From an uncultured Anaerococcus sp. (GTDB lineage: Bacteria; Bacillota; Clostridia; Tissierellales; Peptoniphilaceae): 56,775 bases of DNA. Of this stretch, positions 1 through 7,977 are shown in pieces. The notes under the pieces are model-generated. The model was not told the DNA's origin. It saw nothing but the letters and a program-made list of their open reading frames with translations, and did not search any database. The number at the start of each line of letters is the position of its first letter. Position 1 is the first letter of the stretch. The stretch covers positions 1 through 56,775 of the forward strand of contig NZ_CALTTY010000009.1 of the NCBI RefSeq assembly GCF_943912385.1, in the 5' to 3' direction. A program made the translations under genes and the position numbers.

Positions 1-53
1 TTAGGCGATAGAAATATCGTCTAATTTTATGTAACAATTGCTTGACATTGTAG

Positions 54-611
54 GGTAAGTCTACGATTTTTAAGCTTATAAGTAAGGAACTAAGGCCAGA
101 TGATGGGAATATTTTTATAGGAAGTGAAAATATTAAGGATTTAAATAGGGAAGAAATTTACGACAAAATCTCAATTGTGGCTCAAAAACCAATGATCTTT
201 AGGGATTCTATATTAGCCAATATAGTTCTTTTTGAAAAAGAAGAAGAGATTGACAAAGAAAAACTTGACCAAGCTATCAAAAAATCTGGACTTTCTTCTT
301 TGATAGATAATTTGGAAGAGGGCTTGTACACCATAATTAAAGATGCCGGCTCAAACTTATCCGGCGGAGAAAGGAAAAGAATTGAAATCGCAAGGGCACT
401 TTACAAGGATAATCCAATTATCCTAATAGATGAAGCCACATCTGCCCTCGATCTTGCTATGGCAAGTGACATCGAAGAAATTTTTGCAAGGCTTGATAAG
501 ACAATAATTTCAATTTCCCACAGGAGAGACATTGATTACAGCAAATATTATGATAAGATTATCGAAATAAAAGATAAAAAAACCGAAGAAATATCGGTAA
601 ATACAAAGTAA
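54..611 (+). pseudogene. ABC exporter ATPase domain, 3' fragment
   Basis: C-terminal part of an exporter-type ABC ATPase. The open frame starts directly after an in-frame TAG at 51-53 and begins with the GKST end of the Walker A motif. A Q-loop region follows (VAQKPMIFRDS), then the signature LSGGERKR (near 360), Walker B with the D-loop (LIDEATSALD) and an H-loop (SISHR). The first ATG, at 177, lies downstream of Walker A, so it cannot start a working ATPase. Just upstream, another frame reads VTIA, a stop, then HC; this looks like a degraded 'VTIAGHCGKST' carrying a nonsense change and about 2 extra bases. The membrane domain is not in the window. I read it as a decayed gene. Base errors at the start of the sequence are the alternative. 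Confidence 0.7.
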
Positions 612-645
612 AAATCCTACCACAGTCTAGGAAATTTTCCAAATA

Positions 646-1010
646 AGCTGACCCCATAAAGTTAGACCTAATACTAGAGTTAGAAATATACTAGCTCTGG
701 TATTTCTTTGTCCTATCTTACCTCTTAGTGGTAGAAATTTTTTATGCTGCATTCTTTTTTATATTTTACTGGTTATAAGTATTCTAGTTATTCTTTTATT
801 TTTTTCGTTGTAATATTTTATGAAATTTTCTATTGTTTATATGTTCGTATGAATAGGATTTGTTCCCATAATACATTTCATGTTTTATATTTTTCTAAAT
901 ATTTAAACTTTGTAATATCTGCTTTTATTTGAATTCTGCGCTATATTTTACCATTAAAAAACTGACCTCCTTTAGTTAGTTTTTTGGACTAATTTTTAGA
1001 GGGCAGTTCA
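646..1010 (-). mobile_element. Decayed IS3-family insertion sequence remnant
   Basis: Both ends are recognisable. The plus strand at 648 reads CTGACCCCATAAAGTTAGAC, and the minus strand from about 1008 reads CTGCCCTCTAAAAATTAGTC; these are matching imperfect terminal inverted repeats of the IS3/IS150 type. On the minus strand a frame starting at 954 reads MVKYSAEFK and then a stop, which resembles the start of IS3 orfA. Near 765-850 the minus strand gives KIKE, LEYL and PVKYKKE separated by stops, resembling the C-terminal end of the DDE transposase. Almost all of the transposase between them is missing. About 365 bp remain of an element normally near 1.2-1.5 kb. This accounts for the gene-free stretch between the ABC fragment and the iron transporter. 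Confidence 0.7.
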
Positions 1011-1057
1011 AATCTTTGTGATATTTCTTATATTAAATGAATACCAATATTCAAATA

Positions 1058-1852
1058 TTAAGCGCTAACATGGTGCTTTCCAATTGGAACTATTAGAGGA
1101 GTATTTGAAATAGGGTCACTTATAATTTGTGCTTCAAGATTAAAAATATCTTTAACCAATTTATTATCTAGTATATCTTCAGGGGTTCCCTCTGCAACCA
1201 ATTTACCTTCTTTAATTGCAAATAGGTAATCAGCGTATCTTGCTGTCAGGTTTATATCGTGCAAAATCATGCAAATGGTTGTCTTATATTTTTGGTTAAG
1301 ATCAGCCAAGAGGTCTAATAATTCTATTTGATATGAGATATCCAAGTAGGTAGTTGGCTCATCCAAAATTAGGATGTTTGTATCTTGGGCTAGCGCTAGA
1401 GCTATCCATACTCTTTGCCTTTGCCCGCCAGAAAGTTCTTCAACTAGATTATTTGCTAGATCTTCAACATTGGCCATAACCATTGATCTATTTATTATTT
1501 CAAGGTCATCTTTACTAAGACTTTTAAAAGGCTTTCTGTAGGGGAAACGACCACGGCTTACAAGATCAGCTACTGTTATTGATTCAGGGATTATTGGAGA
1601 TTGAGGTAAGATAGCTATATGTTTTGCTAAATCTTTTTCTTTATAAGAATTGATTGATTTATTACCGAGCAATACTTCTCCGTCTAATGGCTTTATAAGT
1701 CGAGATAAAGTTTTAATGAGTGTTGACTTACCACAACCATTTGACCCAATAATAACTGATATTTTTTCTTCAGGTATTTTTATATTTATATTTTCCAAGA
1801 TTATTTTTTCATCATAACCGCATGTAAGATTATTTGACCATAGACTTTTCAT
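1058..1852 (-). CDS. Ferric-siderophore ABC transporter ATPase (FecE/FepC type)
   Basis: Cytoplasmic ATPase that energises import of an iron chelate. It is 264 residues, the usual length. Walker A GSNGCGKST is at residues 36-44, the signature is LSGGQRQRVWIALAL, Walker B is ILILDEPTTYLD, and the H-loop is in MILHDINL. It is the last gene of a four-gene minus-strand operon. Its ATG overlaps the stop of the upstream permease by one base, so the two are probably translationally coupled. The substrate is inferred from the FecCD permeases and the Fur-type promoter; haem or cobalamin importers share this architecture. Confidence 0.9.
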   Translation of the reverse strand: MKSLWSNNLTCGYDEKIILENINIKIPEEKISVIIGSNGCGKSTLIKTLSRLIKPLDGEVLLGNKSINSYKEKDLAKHIAILPQSPIIPESITVADLVSRGRFPYRKPFKSLSKDDLEIINRSMVMANVEDLANNLVEELSGGQRQRVWIALALAQDTNILILDEPTTYLDISYQIELLDLLADLNQKYKTTICMILHDINLTARYADYLFAIKEGKLVAEGTPEDILDNKLVKDIFNLEAQIISDPISNTPLIVPIGKHHVSA

Positions 1853-2859
1853 TATATATTCCTCCTGTTCATTTTTATTAGTAAGTATATTAAGTATGGT
1901 GAACCTAACAAGCCAGTTACAACACCTACTGGATATCTAGCTGGCAAAATATTTTGTGAGAATATTTCAGATGATAAAACTAGTAAAATCCCAACCAATC
2001 CAGCTAGTATTGGGCTTCTTTTATTGCCAATATTTAAGGCTATGGGCCCAGCTAAAAAAGATATACAAGCTATTGGTCCTGTAATTGCAGTAGAAAAAGC
2101 AGTTAAAGATACAGCACATAAAATCAAAATAAGTCTCGATAAATCGGGATTTGCTCCAAGTCCCATTGCTATTTCTTCACCAAGTTCAATAATTTCTAGT
2201 CTTTTATTAAAAAATAAAACTAATATAGTAGCAATAATACTTACTATTAGCACAAGAGGTATGTCATCTATCTTTGTAAAAGATAAAGAGCCACTGAGCC
2301 ATCTCATAACTTCTTGTAACTCATATCTTGCAGCTTTCAACAATAAAAATGAGGTACCTGCTCTTGTGACAGCTTGAAAACCAATTCCTAATATTATCAG
2401 TCTAGATGCTGAAAAACCATCTTTTTTAGCTAGTAAAAATAATATTAAAGATGTTGCTAAGCCAAAAGCTATTGAAATAATTCCAGTAGTAAAACTATTT
2501 GTTTTTAATACCAATATGCAAAAGACCGCTGCAATAGATGAAGAACTTGTGACACCGATTATATCAGGACTTGCAAGAGGATTTCTTAACATAGTTTGAA
2601 AGATAAATCCTGCCAATCCAAAAGACCAGCCAGCTATAATTCCTGCTAATAATTTTGGTAATCTAATTTCCATAATCGAAAAACTAGCGCCAGGAACAGT
2701 TTCACTATTTAAGACTTTAATCAAAGTTGAAAAAGAATAACTTTCATCTCCGATAAGTAAAATTAAAAATGATAGACTGATTATTATTAATAAAAATAGT
2801 AAGGAAAATAGTGTTATTCTATTTTTTCTTTTTTGAATACCTATAGTTAAATTTTGCAT
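1852..2859 (-). CDS. Iron-siderophore ABC transporter permease (FecCD family)
   Basis: Polytopic membrane protein of 335 residues with many hydrophobic segments and FecCD-family features: MEIRLPKLLAGIIAGWSFGLAGFIFQ near the N-terminus, then NPLASPDIIGVTSSSS, and GEEIAMGLGAN in the coupling region facing the ATPase. It is the second permease of the operon and probably forms a heterodimer with the permease encoded at 2859-3878. Start and stop overlap its neighbours by one base on each side. The function follows from family membership and operon context. Confidence 0.9.
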   Translation of the reverse strand: MQNLTIGIQKRKNRITLFSLLFLLIIISLSFLILLIGDESYSFSTLIKVLNSETVPGASFSIMEIRLPKLLAGIIAGWSFGLAGFIFQTMLRNPLASPDIIGVTSSSSIAAVFCILVLKTNSFTTGIISIAFGLATSLILFLLAKKDGFSASRLIILGIGFQAVTRAGTSFLLLKAARYELQEVMRWLSGSLSFTKIDDIPLVLIVSIIATILVLFFNKRLEIIELGEEIAMGLGANPDLSRLILILCAVSLTAFSTAITGPIACISFLAGPIALNIGNKRSPILAGLVGILLVLSSEIFSQNILPARYPVGVVTGLLGSPYLIYLLIKMNRRNI

Positions 2860-3878
2860 TAGTTATTAACCCCTCTATTTTTCATAGTTACATAAATAAG
2901 TACTGGACCACCGATTATTGCAGTAATTATCCCTACTTCAATTTCACCTGGTTTACCTAAAATACGGCCGATTATATCACACATAAGTAAGAGCTCTGCA
3001 CCTATAAAAGATGAAGTAATGGTCATTGTGCGTATATTTTTGCCTAAAAATAAGCCGCAAAAATGAGGAACTATAAGACCTACAAAACCAATAGGTCCAC
3101 CAATCGCAGTAATACTTGAACATAAAAGCACACTTGCAACTATTGCAAGTGATCTTGTCCTAGTAACATTAACCCCAAGACCAACTGCCATTTCATCACC
3201 CATAGCTAAAGCGTTTAAATCTGATGAAATAAATATAGCTATCAAATGACCTACAATTATAAAAGGTAGTAGTGTATATATGGAAGATAATGTAGCCGCT
3301 CCAAGGCTACCTATTTGCCAAAACCTAAATTTGTCTAAGACGTTATTATTCGGTAAAATTAAAAAACTAACAAAACTACTTAAAGCCATACTAACACAAG
3401 TTCCTGATAAGGCTAGTTTTACAGGAGTAAGGCCTGCTTTTCCGGTCATAGCTATCGCGTATACAAAAATTGCACTGATTAGGCCACCAATTATTGCAAA
3501 ACTTATATGGCTTATGCTTGATGAAATTCCAAAAAAAGACAGACCAATTACTACACTAAGACTTGCTCCTGTGTTTATACCGAGGATGCCTGGATCAGCT
3601 ATTGGGTTTCTAGTAACTGATTGCATCAATACACCGCTTATGGCAAGACTAGAACCTGCTAAAATTGCAAAAATAGTTCTAGGTATTCTTTTATATATAA
3701 TTGATTTAATAAAATCATCATTTGTATTGCCCATTCCAAAAGCTGCTAAGAAATCTCTGATATTAATTTCTTTTGTTCCAAGCTTTAATGACAAAAATAT
3801 TGTAATAAGAAGACCTAGGCAGATTGCAAAAATTATGCCTAGGTTTTTTCGTTTTTTATTTCGCATTTTTGCAAGCAT
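2859..3878 (-). CDS. Iron-siderophore ABC transporter permease (FecCD family)
   Basis: Integral membrane permease of 339 residues. Family motifs seen are RIPRTIFAILAGSSLAISGVLMQ, NPIADPGILGINTGAS, GDEMAVGLGVN and GGPIGFVGLIVPH, which are conserved in BtuC/FecCD proteins. The reading frame overlaps the end of the binding-protein gene by 23 bases. An ATG at 3866 (MRNKKRK) is an alternative start that shortens the overlap; neither start has an ideally spaced ribosome binding site. It pairs with the permease at 1852-2859. Confidence 0.9.
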   Translation of the reverse strand: MLAKMRNKKRKNLGIIFAICLGLLITIFLSLKLGTKEINIRDFLAAFGMGNTNDDFIKSIIYKRIPRTIFAILAGSSLAISGVLMQSVTRNPIADPGILGINTGASLSVVIGLSFFGISSSISHISFAIIGGLISAIFVYAIAMTGKAGLTPVKLALSGTCVSMALSSFVSFLILPNNNVLDKFRFWQIGSLGAATLSSIYTLLPFIIVGHLIAIFISSDLNALAMGDEMAVGLGVNVTRTRSLAIVASVLLCSSITAIGGPIGFVGLIVPHFCGLFLGKNIRTMTITSSFIGAELLLMCDIIGRILGKPGEIEVGIITAIIGGPVLIYVTMKNRGVNN

Positions 3879-4923
3879 TTCCTATAAGATTTAGGTATTC
3901 TTCAATATTATAGTTTATTGAAAGTGGTGTTGGAGTGCATGAGGCTGCTAACGGTGTATTATCTGGAATTACAGCAACGGCACCATTTTTAATTGCATTT
4001 ATTTTGCCTAAAAGAGGATCTTTTTGTAAAGTTTCAATAGTTTTATCATCACCATAAGTTATGATTACATCAGCATCATTTATCTTATTTGCTTCTTCTG
4101 CAGAAATTTCCTTTGCAAAACTATCCTCACTCTCAAATTCTTTTAATGATTCAGGAAAAACTAGACCTAAATCTGTCAAATAATTTGCTCGTGGATCTTT
4201 GCTAGTAAAAATCCAGAATTTTGATGTATCTGCAGCATTAATCGTAGTAAATAATACTTTTTTCCCCTTGATTTCTGGATGTTTTTCTAATTCTTTGGAT
4301 ATACGAGCTTCAGTATTTTTGATTAACTCATCACCTTCTTTTTCCATACCTAAGGCTTTTGAATCAATTTTAATCATATCTCTCCATAAAGTTTGCCAAG
4401 GTTTAGATTTGTATGCTGCTACAGGAGCAATTTTTGATAGAGTGTCATAATCTTCTTTAGTTATACCAGAATAACCTGCTAAGATAACATCTGGTTTAGA
4501 ATTTGATATTGCTTCAAAGTTAAGCCCATCCAAATCGTCAAATAGGTTAGCTTTACCATTTAGTTCTTTGATTTTTTCTTCTGTCCATGGTAAAACTCCT
4601 TTATCAGCACTTACACCGTAATTTGTTTTTGAAAATCCAACAGGAACTATTCCTAAAGCCAATGCTACATCATGATTTCCCCAAGCAATAGTTGCGACTC
4701 TTTCAGGTTTTTTATCTAATATAGTTTGACCGAAAGCATGATCTAAAACTATTTTATCAGCTGCATGTTCTTTAGAAGTATTTTCTTCATTTTTAACAGA
4801 ATTACTGTCCTCAACTTTAGTTTCAGTTTTTGTATCATTTGATGGTGCGTTTGAATTAGAAGAACAAGCGCTAAAAACTAAACACATAGCTAAACTAGCT
4901 ATTAGAAAAAATTTGTTTTTCAT
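3856..4923 (-). CDS. Iron-siderophore substrate-binding lipoprotein (FecB/FhuD type)
   Basis: Extracellular membrane-anchored receptor of the importer, 355 residues. A lipoprotein signal is followed by a lipobox-like VFSAC, with Cys20 as the lipidation site. Next comes a Ser/Asn/Lys/Glu-rich linker (about residues 21-55) and then a periplasmic-binding-protein III domain beginning near 'KIVLDHAFGQTILDKKPERVATIAW'-like sequence typical of iron-chelate receptors. First gene of the operon, directly downstream of a promoter that overlaps a Fur-like box. The exact ligand cannot be read from sequence. Confidence 0.9.
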   Translation of the reverse strand: MKNKFFLIASLAMCLVFSACSSNSNAPSNDTKTETKVEDSNSVKNEENTSKEHAADKIVLDHAFGQTILDKKPERVATIAWGNHDVALALGIVPVGFSKTNYGVSADKGVLPWTEEKIKELNGKANLFDDLDGLNFEAISNSKPDVILAGYSGITKEDYDTLSKIAPVAAYKSKPWQTLWRDMIKIDSKALGMEKEGDELIKNTEARISKELEKHPEIKGKKVLFTTINAADTSKFWIFTSKDPRANYLTDLGLVFPESLKEFESEDSFAKEISAEEANKINDADVIITYGDDKTIETLQKDPLLGKINAIKNGAVAVIPDNTPLAASCTPTPLSINYNIEEYLNLIGNACKNAK

Positions 4924-4952
4924 AAAAACTCCTTAAATATATTTGTAATACA

Positions 4953-4981
4953 ATAATATCAATAATAATTATCATTGTCAA
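4953..4981 (-). promoter_or_regulatory. Fur-controlled promoter of the siderophore operon
   Basis: On the minus strand TTGACA (4981-4976) and TATTAT (4958-4953) are separated by 17 bases. The spacer and the -35 end are covered by GACAATGATAATTATTATT (4979-4961), which matches about 16 of 19 positions of the classical Fur box GATAATGATAATCATTATC. An iron-loaded Fur-type repressor bound here would block polymerase. The regulator itself is not in the window. Confidence 0.8.
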
Positions 4982-5085
4982 TAGCTAGGGTCAAAAATTT
5001 AAAATATAATTATTTCTTAAAAAGGATTTAGTTTTTATTTTAAGCTAAATTATGTATAATATATAATAAGAAATGAGGAGATTAA

Positions 5086-5928
5086 ATGGCACTTAATATA
5101 AATTGGTACCCTGGTCATATGAAAAAGACCAAGGAAGAGATTGAGAAAAATTTAAAATTAGTTGATATAGTTCTTGAAATTATAGATGCGAGGATTCCAG
5201 AGTCTTCTAGAAATCCTATGCTTGCCGATATTTTAGGCGATAAGCCGAGGATGATTATTATGAATAAGGCAGACCTTGCTGATCCAAAGGAAAATCAAAA
5301 GTGGATCAATAAGTTTAAGAACGAAGGTATAATAGCCCTTCCGATAAATTCTAAAGAAAGAATCAAGGTAAATAGGATTTACGATACAGCTAAGGAAGTA
5401 CTTAAAGATAAATATAAAAAACATGAAGAAAGAAAAATTGACAACCCTCTTATAAGGATGATGGTTGTTGGTGTACCAAACTCTGGTAAATCTACATTTA
5501 TAAACAACATCGCTCAAAGAAAAGGGGCCAGAGTTGGCAACCGTCCGGGGGTCACACAGACCAAACAGTGGATAAAGACAAATTCTAATCTTCAGCTTCT
5601 TGACACTCCTGGTGTTTTGTGGCCAAAATTTGATGAAAAGACTGGTCTTCACCTATCCTATACAAATGCTATCAAGGATGAGGTTGTAAGTATGGAAGAT
5701 CTAACCCTTTATTTTTTAAAGGAAATAGCAAAAGAATACCCAGAAAACCTGAAGGATAGATATGGTGTAGATCCAAATATGGAAGCAATTGACATCTACG
5801 AAGCTATTGCCAAAAGGCGTGGGGCAATAATTGCTGGTGGAGACTTTGACTATACAAGGACTGCGACTATTGTCTTAAATGACTTTAGAACTGGTAAACT
5901 TGGAAGAATTACCCTAGAGAAAATATGA
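5086..5928 (+). CDS. rbgA: Ribosome biogenesis GTPase RbgA (YlqF)
   Basis: Circularly permuted GTPase acting in late 50S subunit assembly. The permuted motif order is visible: G4 NKAD at residues 60-63, G1 GVPNSGKST at 129-137, then G3 DTPG in QLLDTPGVLWP. The N-terminal NWYPGHMKK is the YlqF hallmark. It is 280 residues, the normal length. Preceded by GAGGAG about 8 bases before the ATG. First gene of a compact housekeeping operon; its stop overlaps the rnhB start by 4 bases. Confidence 0.96.
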   Translation: MALNINWYPGHMKKTKEEIEKNLKLVDIVLEIIDARIPESSRNPMLADILGDKPRMIIMNKADLADPKENQKWINKFKNEGIIALPINSKERIKVNRIYDTAKEVLKDKYKKHEERKIDNPLIRMMVVGVPNSGKSTFINNIAQRKGARVGNRPGVTQTKQWIKTNSNLQLLDTPGVLWPKFDEKTGLHLSYTNAIKDEVVSMEDLTLYFLKEIAKEYPENLKDRYGVDPNMEAIDIYEAIAKRRGAIIAGGDFDYTRTATIVLNDFRTGKLGRITLEKI

Positions 5929-6548
5929 GATATTCAGAATATAACGATGAGATAAAAAAAGAAATTTATGAGAAATATAGGTTAATAGCAGGTATAGATG
6001 AGGTTGGTAGGGGGCCTTTGGCAGGTCCTGTTGTAACCTGTGCGGTTATAATGAAAAAAGACTCCCATATTGAGGGTGTTACTGATTCTAAGAAACTAAA
6101 CCGCAAGAAAATGTTAGGTCTTAAGGAAAAAATCCTAGAAGATGCTCTTCAAGTTTCCTTTGGCTACGCTAATCCTAGAAAGATTGACAGGATCAATATC
6201 AGACAGGCAACACTTCTTGCGATGGAAGATGCCCTTGATAATTTGGAGATTACTCCTAATATTGTTCTAGTAGATGCAGAAAGGATTAACACAGACCTTC
6301 CCCAACTTAATATTGTAAAGGGAGATTTAAATGAATATGCAATTTCATGTGCATCAATTTTGGCTAAAGTTAGGCGAGATGATATTATGATTAATTTTTC
6401 AAAAATCTATCCGGGCTATAGCTTTGAGACAAATTTTGGCTATGGGACCAAGGCCCACTATGAAGGCCTTGAAAAGTACGGGGAGACCCCTATCCATAGG
6501 CAGACTTTTCTAAGAAAATTTCACGAAAGGCAGCTATCATTCATATGA
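5925..6548 (+). CDS. rnhB: Ribonuclease HII
   Basis: Removes ribonucleotides and RNA of RNA-DNA hybrids. It is 207 residues. The type 2 RNase H signature GIDEVGRGPLAGP (residues 24-36) carries the catalytic Asp25 and Glu26. Further acidic residues lie in VLVDAER, and the GYGTKAH motif is present near residues 172-178. Starts inside the rbgA stop (ATGA overlap) and overlaps yraN by 4 bases, as in the Bacillus rbgA-rnhB order. Confidence 0.96.
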   Translation: MRYSEYNDEIKKEIYEKYRLIAGIDEVGRGPLAGPVVTCAVIMKKDSHIEGVTDSKKLNRKKMLGLKEKILEDALQVSFGYANPRKIDRINIRQATLLAMEDALDNLEITPNIVLVDAERINTDLPQLNIVKGDLNEYAISCASILAKVRRDDIMINFSKIYPGYSFETNFGYGTKAHYEGLEKYGETPIHRQTFLRKFHERQLSFI

Positions 6549-6892
6549 CAAGGAAAAGAGAAATAGGTGACTTCGGGGAGGAGGTCACCTGTAAATATTT
6601 AGAAGAAAATGGCTACAGAATCCTTGCTAGAAACTACCTAAAGCCCTTTGGCGAGATAGATATAATAGCCATTAAGGGGGAGGTAATTTCTTTTGTAGAA
6701 GTTAAAACCCGTAAGTCTGATGACTTTGCCTATGCAGCAGAATCGGTTGATTTTTATAAGCAGCAGAGAATAAAAAGAGCCAGCCAAGCCTATCTGATGG
6801 AGAAAAAACTCACTGATTTTTTTATATCCTTTGATATTAGCGAAGTCTATATGGATACTAGAAAGATTAATTACATAGAAAATGCTTTTTGA
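6545..6892 (+). CDS. yraN: YraN family endonuclease-like protein (UPF0102)
   Basis: Small protein of 115 residues with the PD-(D/E)xK nuclease-like pattern of UPF0102: GDFGEEVTCKYLEENGYRILARN at the N-terminus, then GEIDIIA and FVEVKTR. Its biochemical role is poorly defined in the literature I recall. The position between rnhB and dprA suggests nucleic-acid processing. It overlaps both neighbours (4 bases with rnhB, 11 with dprA). Confidence 0.92.
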   Translation: MTRKREIGDFGEEVTCKYLEENGYRILARNYLKPFGEIDIIAIKGEVISFVEVKTRKSDDFAYAAESVDFYKQQRIKRASQAYLMEKKLTDFFISFDISEVYMDTRKINYIENAF

Positions 6893-7973
6893 TATGGATA
6901 AGAGAGAAATATTACTTTACCTAAATTACATAAAAATAAATAATAGGACTATCCTTGATATCTTTGACAAAACATCCCTCGATAACTTTTTCGAAAAGAC
7001 TAGGATAGACTATGATTTTTTAACTGATAAGATTTACAAGAAGATTTTTAACGGAAAAAATATCGAGGACTTTAAAGCCTACAGGGAAAAAGTTTACAAG
7101 ATGGGAATAGACTTTGTAACAATCTTAGACGAGTCCTATCCAGAAAATTTAAGACACATAGATGATAGGCCTGCAGTCTTATATTACAAGGGAGAGCTTG
7201 ACTATGTCCGAGATAGCCAGTCAATTGCCTTTGTAGGAGCAAGGAAGTGTACTGACTATGGAAAATGGGCCTGCAAAAACCTAGCTGGGTCAATTGCCCA
7301 GGCAGGGATAAGTACAGTATCAGGTCTTGCCTACGGGATTGACGCCATGTGTCATAAGGCAAGTCTTGATGTTGGGGGGAGGACTATAGGGATAATTGGT
7401 TGTGGGATTGACCAAGTCTATCCCAAGGCCAATAAGTTTTTATATGAAAAAATGGAAAAGGAAGGCTTAATTCTTTCAGAATTTCCCCTTGGTACTCCTC
7501 CTATCGGCTATAATTTCCCGAGAAGAAATAGGATTATATCAGGAATATCCCTAGCAACTGTAGTAATAGAAGCTAAGGAAAAGTCAGGAACTATGATTAC
7601 AACCAGGTGCGCCCTAGATCAGGGAAGAGAAGTCTTTGCAGTTCCTGGCAATATCAATTCTATATATTCCAAGGGGACAAACAAGCTAATCCAAGATGGG
7701 TCAAAGCTTATCCTTTCTGCTGAAGATATCCTAGAAGAGCTTGACTATCTCCTTGATCAAAAAATTATGAAAAAAGAAATAGACTACGAAAAGCTTGATA
7801 AAGACGAAGTAAGTGTAGTAAGATATATTGAGGCTAATCCGAATACAAGTGCTGATAACCTGGCCCTTGATTTGGATTTAGAGATTGACGTAATAAATTT
7901 TTTACTGACAAGTTTAGAGTTAAAAAATGTAATTGAAAATATAGGAAATAATGAATTTACAATAAAGGAGTGA
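6882..7973 (+). CDS. dprA: DNA-processing protein DprA
   Basis: Binds incoming single-stranded DNA and loads RecA during natural transformation. It is 363 residues. The Rossmann-like domain contains FVGARKCTDYGK, SGLAYGIDAMCHKASL, GIIGCGIDQVYPKAN, and later FPRRNRIISGIS and EAKEKSGTMITTRCALDQGREVFAVPGN. A winged-helix-like C-terminal region follows. The frame opens at ATG 6882 inside yraN; ATG 6894 (MDKREILLYL) is an equally plausible start. It could act with ComM and the PilB-like ATPase encoded further along, both of which are often linked to competence. Confidence 0.95.
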   Translation: MLFDMDKREILLYLNYIKINNRTILDIFDKTSLDNFFEKTRIDYDFLTDKIYKKIFNGKNIEDFKAYREKVYKMGIDFVTILDESYPENLRHIDDRPAVLYYKGELDYVRDSQSIAFVGARKCTDYGKWACKNLAGSIAQAGISTVSGLAYGIDAMCHKASLDVGGRTIGIIGCGIDQVYPKANKFLYEKMEKEGLILSEFPLGTPPIGYNFPRRNRIISGISLATVVIEAKEKSGTMITTRCALDQGREVFAVPGNINSIYSKGTNKLIQDGSKLILSAEDILEELDYLLDQKIMKKEIDYEKLDKDEVSVVRYIEANPNTSADNLALDLDLEIDVINFLLTSLELKNVIENIGNNEFTIKE

Positions 7974-7977
7974 GAAT

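Noticed and set aside
744..932. 62-residue open frame on the plus strand
   Set aside because: It lies inside the IS3 remnant, antisense to transposase relics, and has no ribosome binding site or recognisable product.
3280..3894. Long antisense frame opposite the FecCD permease
   Set aside because: A 204-residue shadow of a hydrophobic gene; the minus-strand permease frame has clear family motifs.
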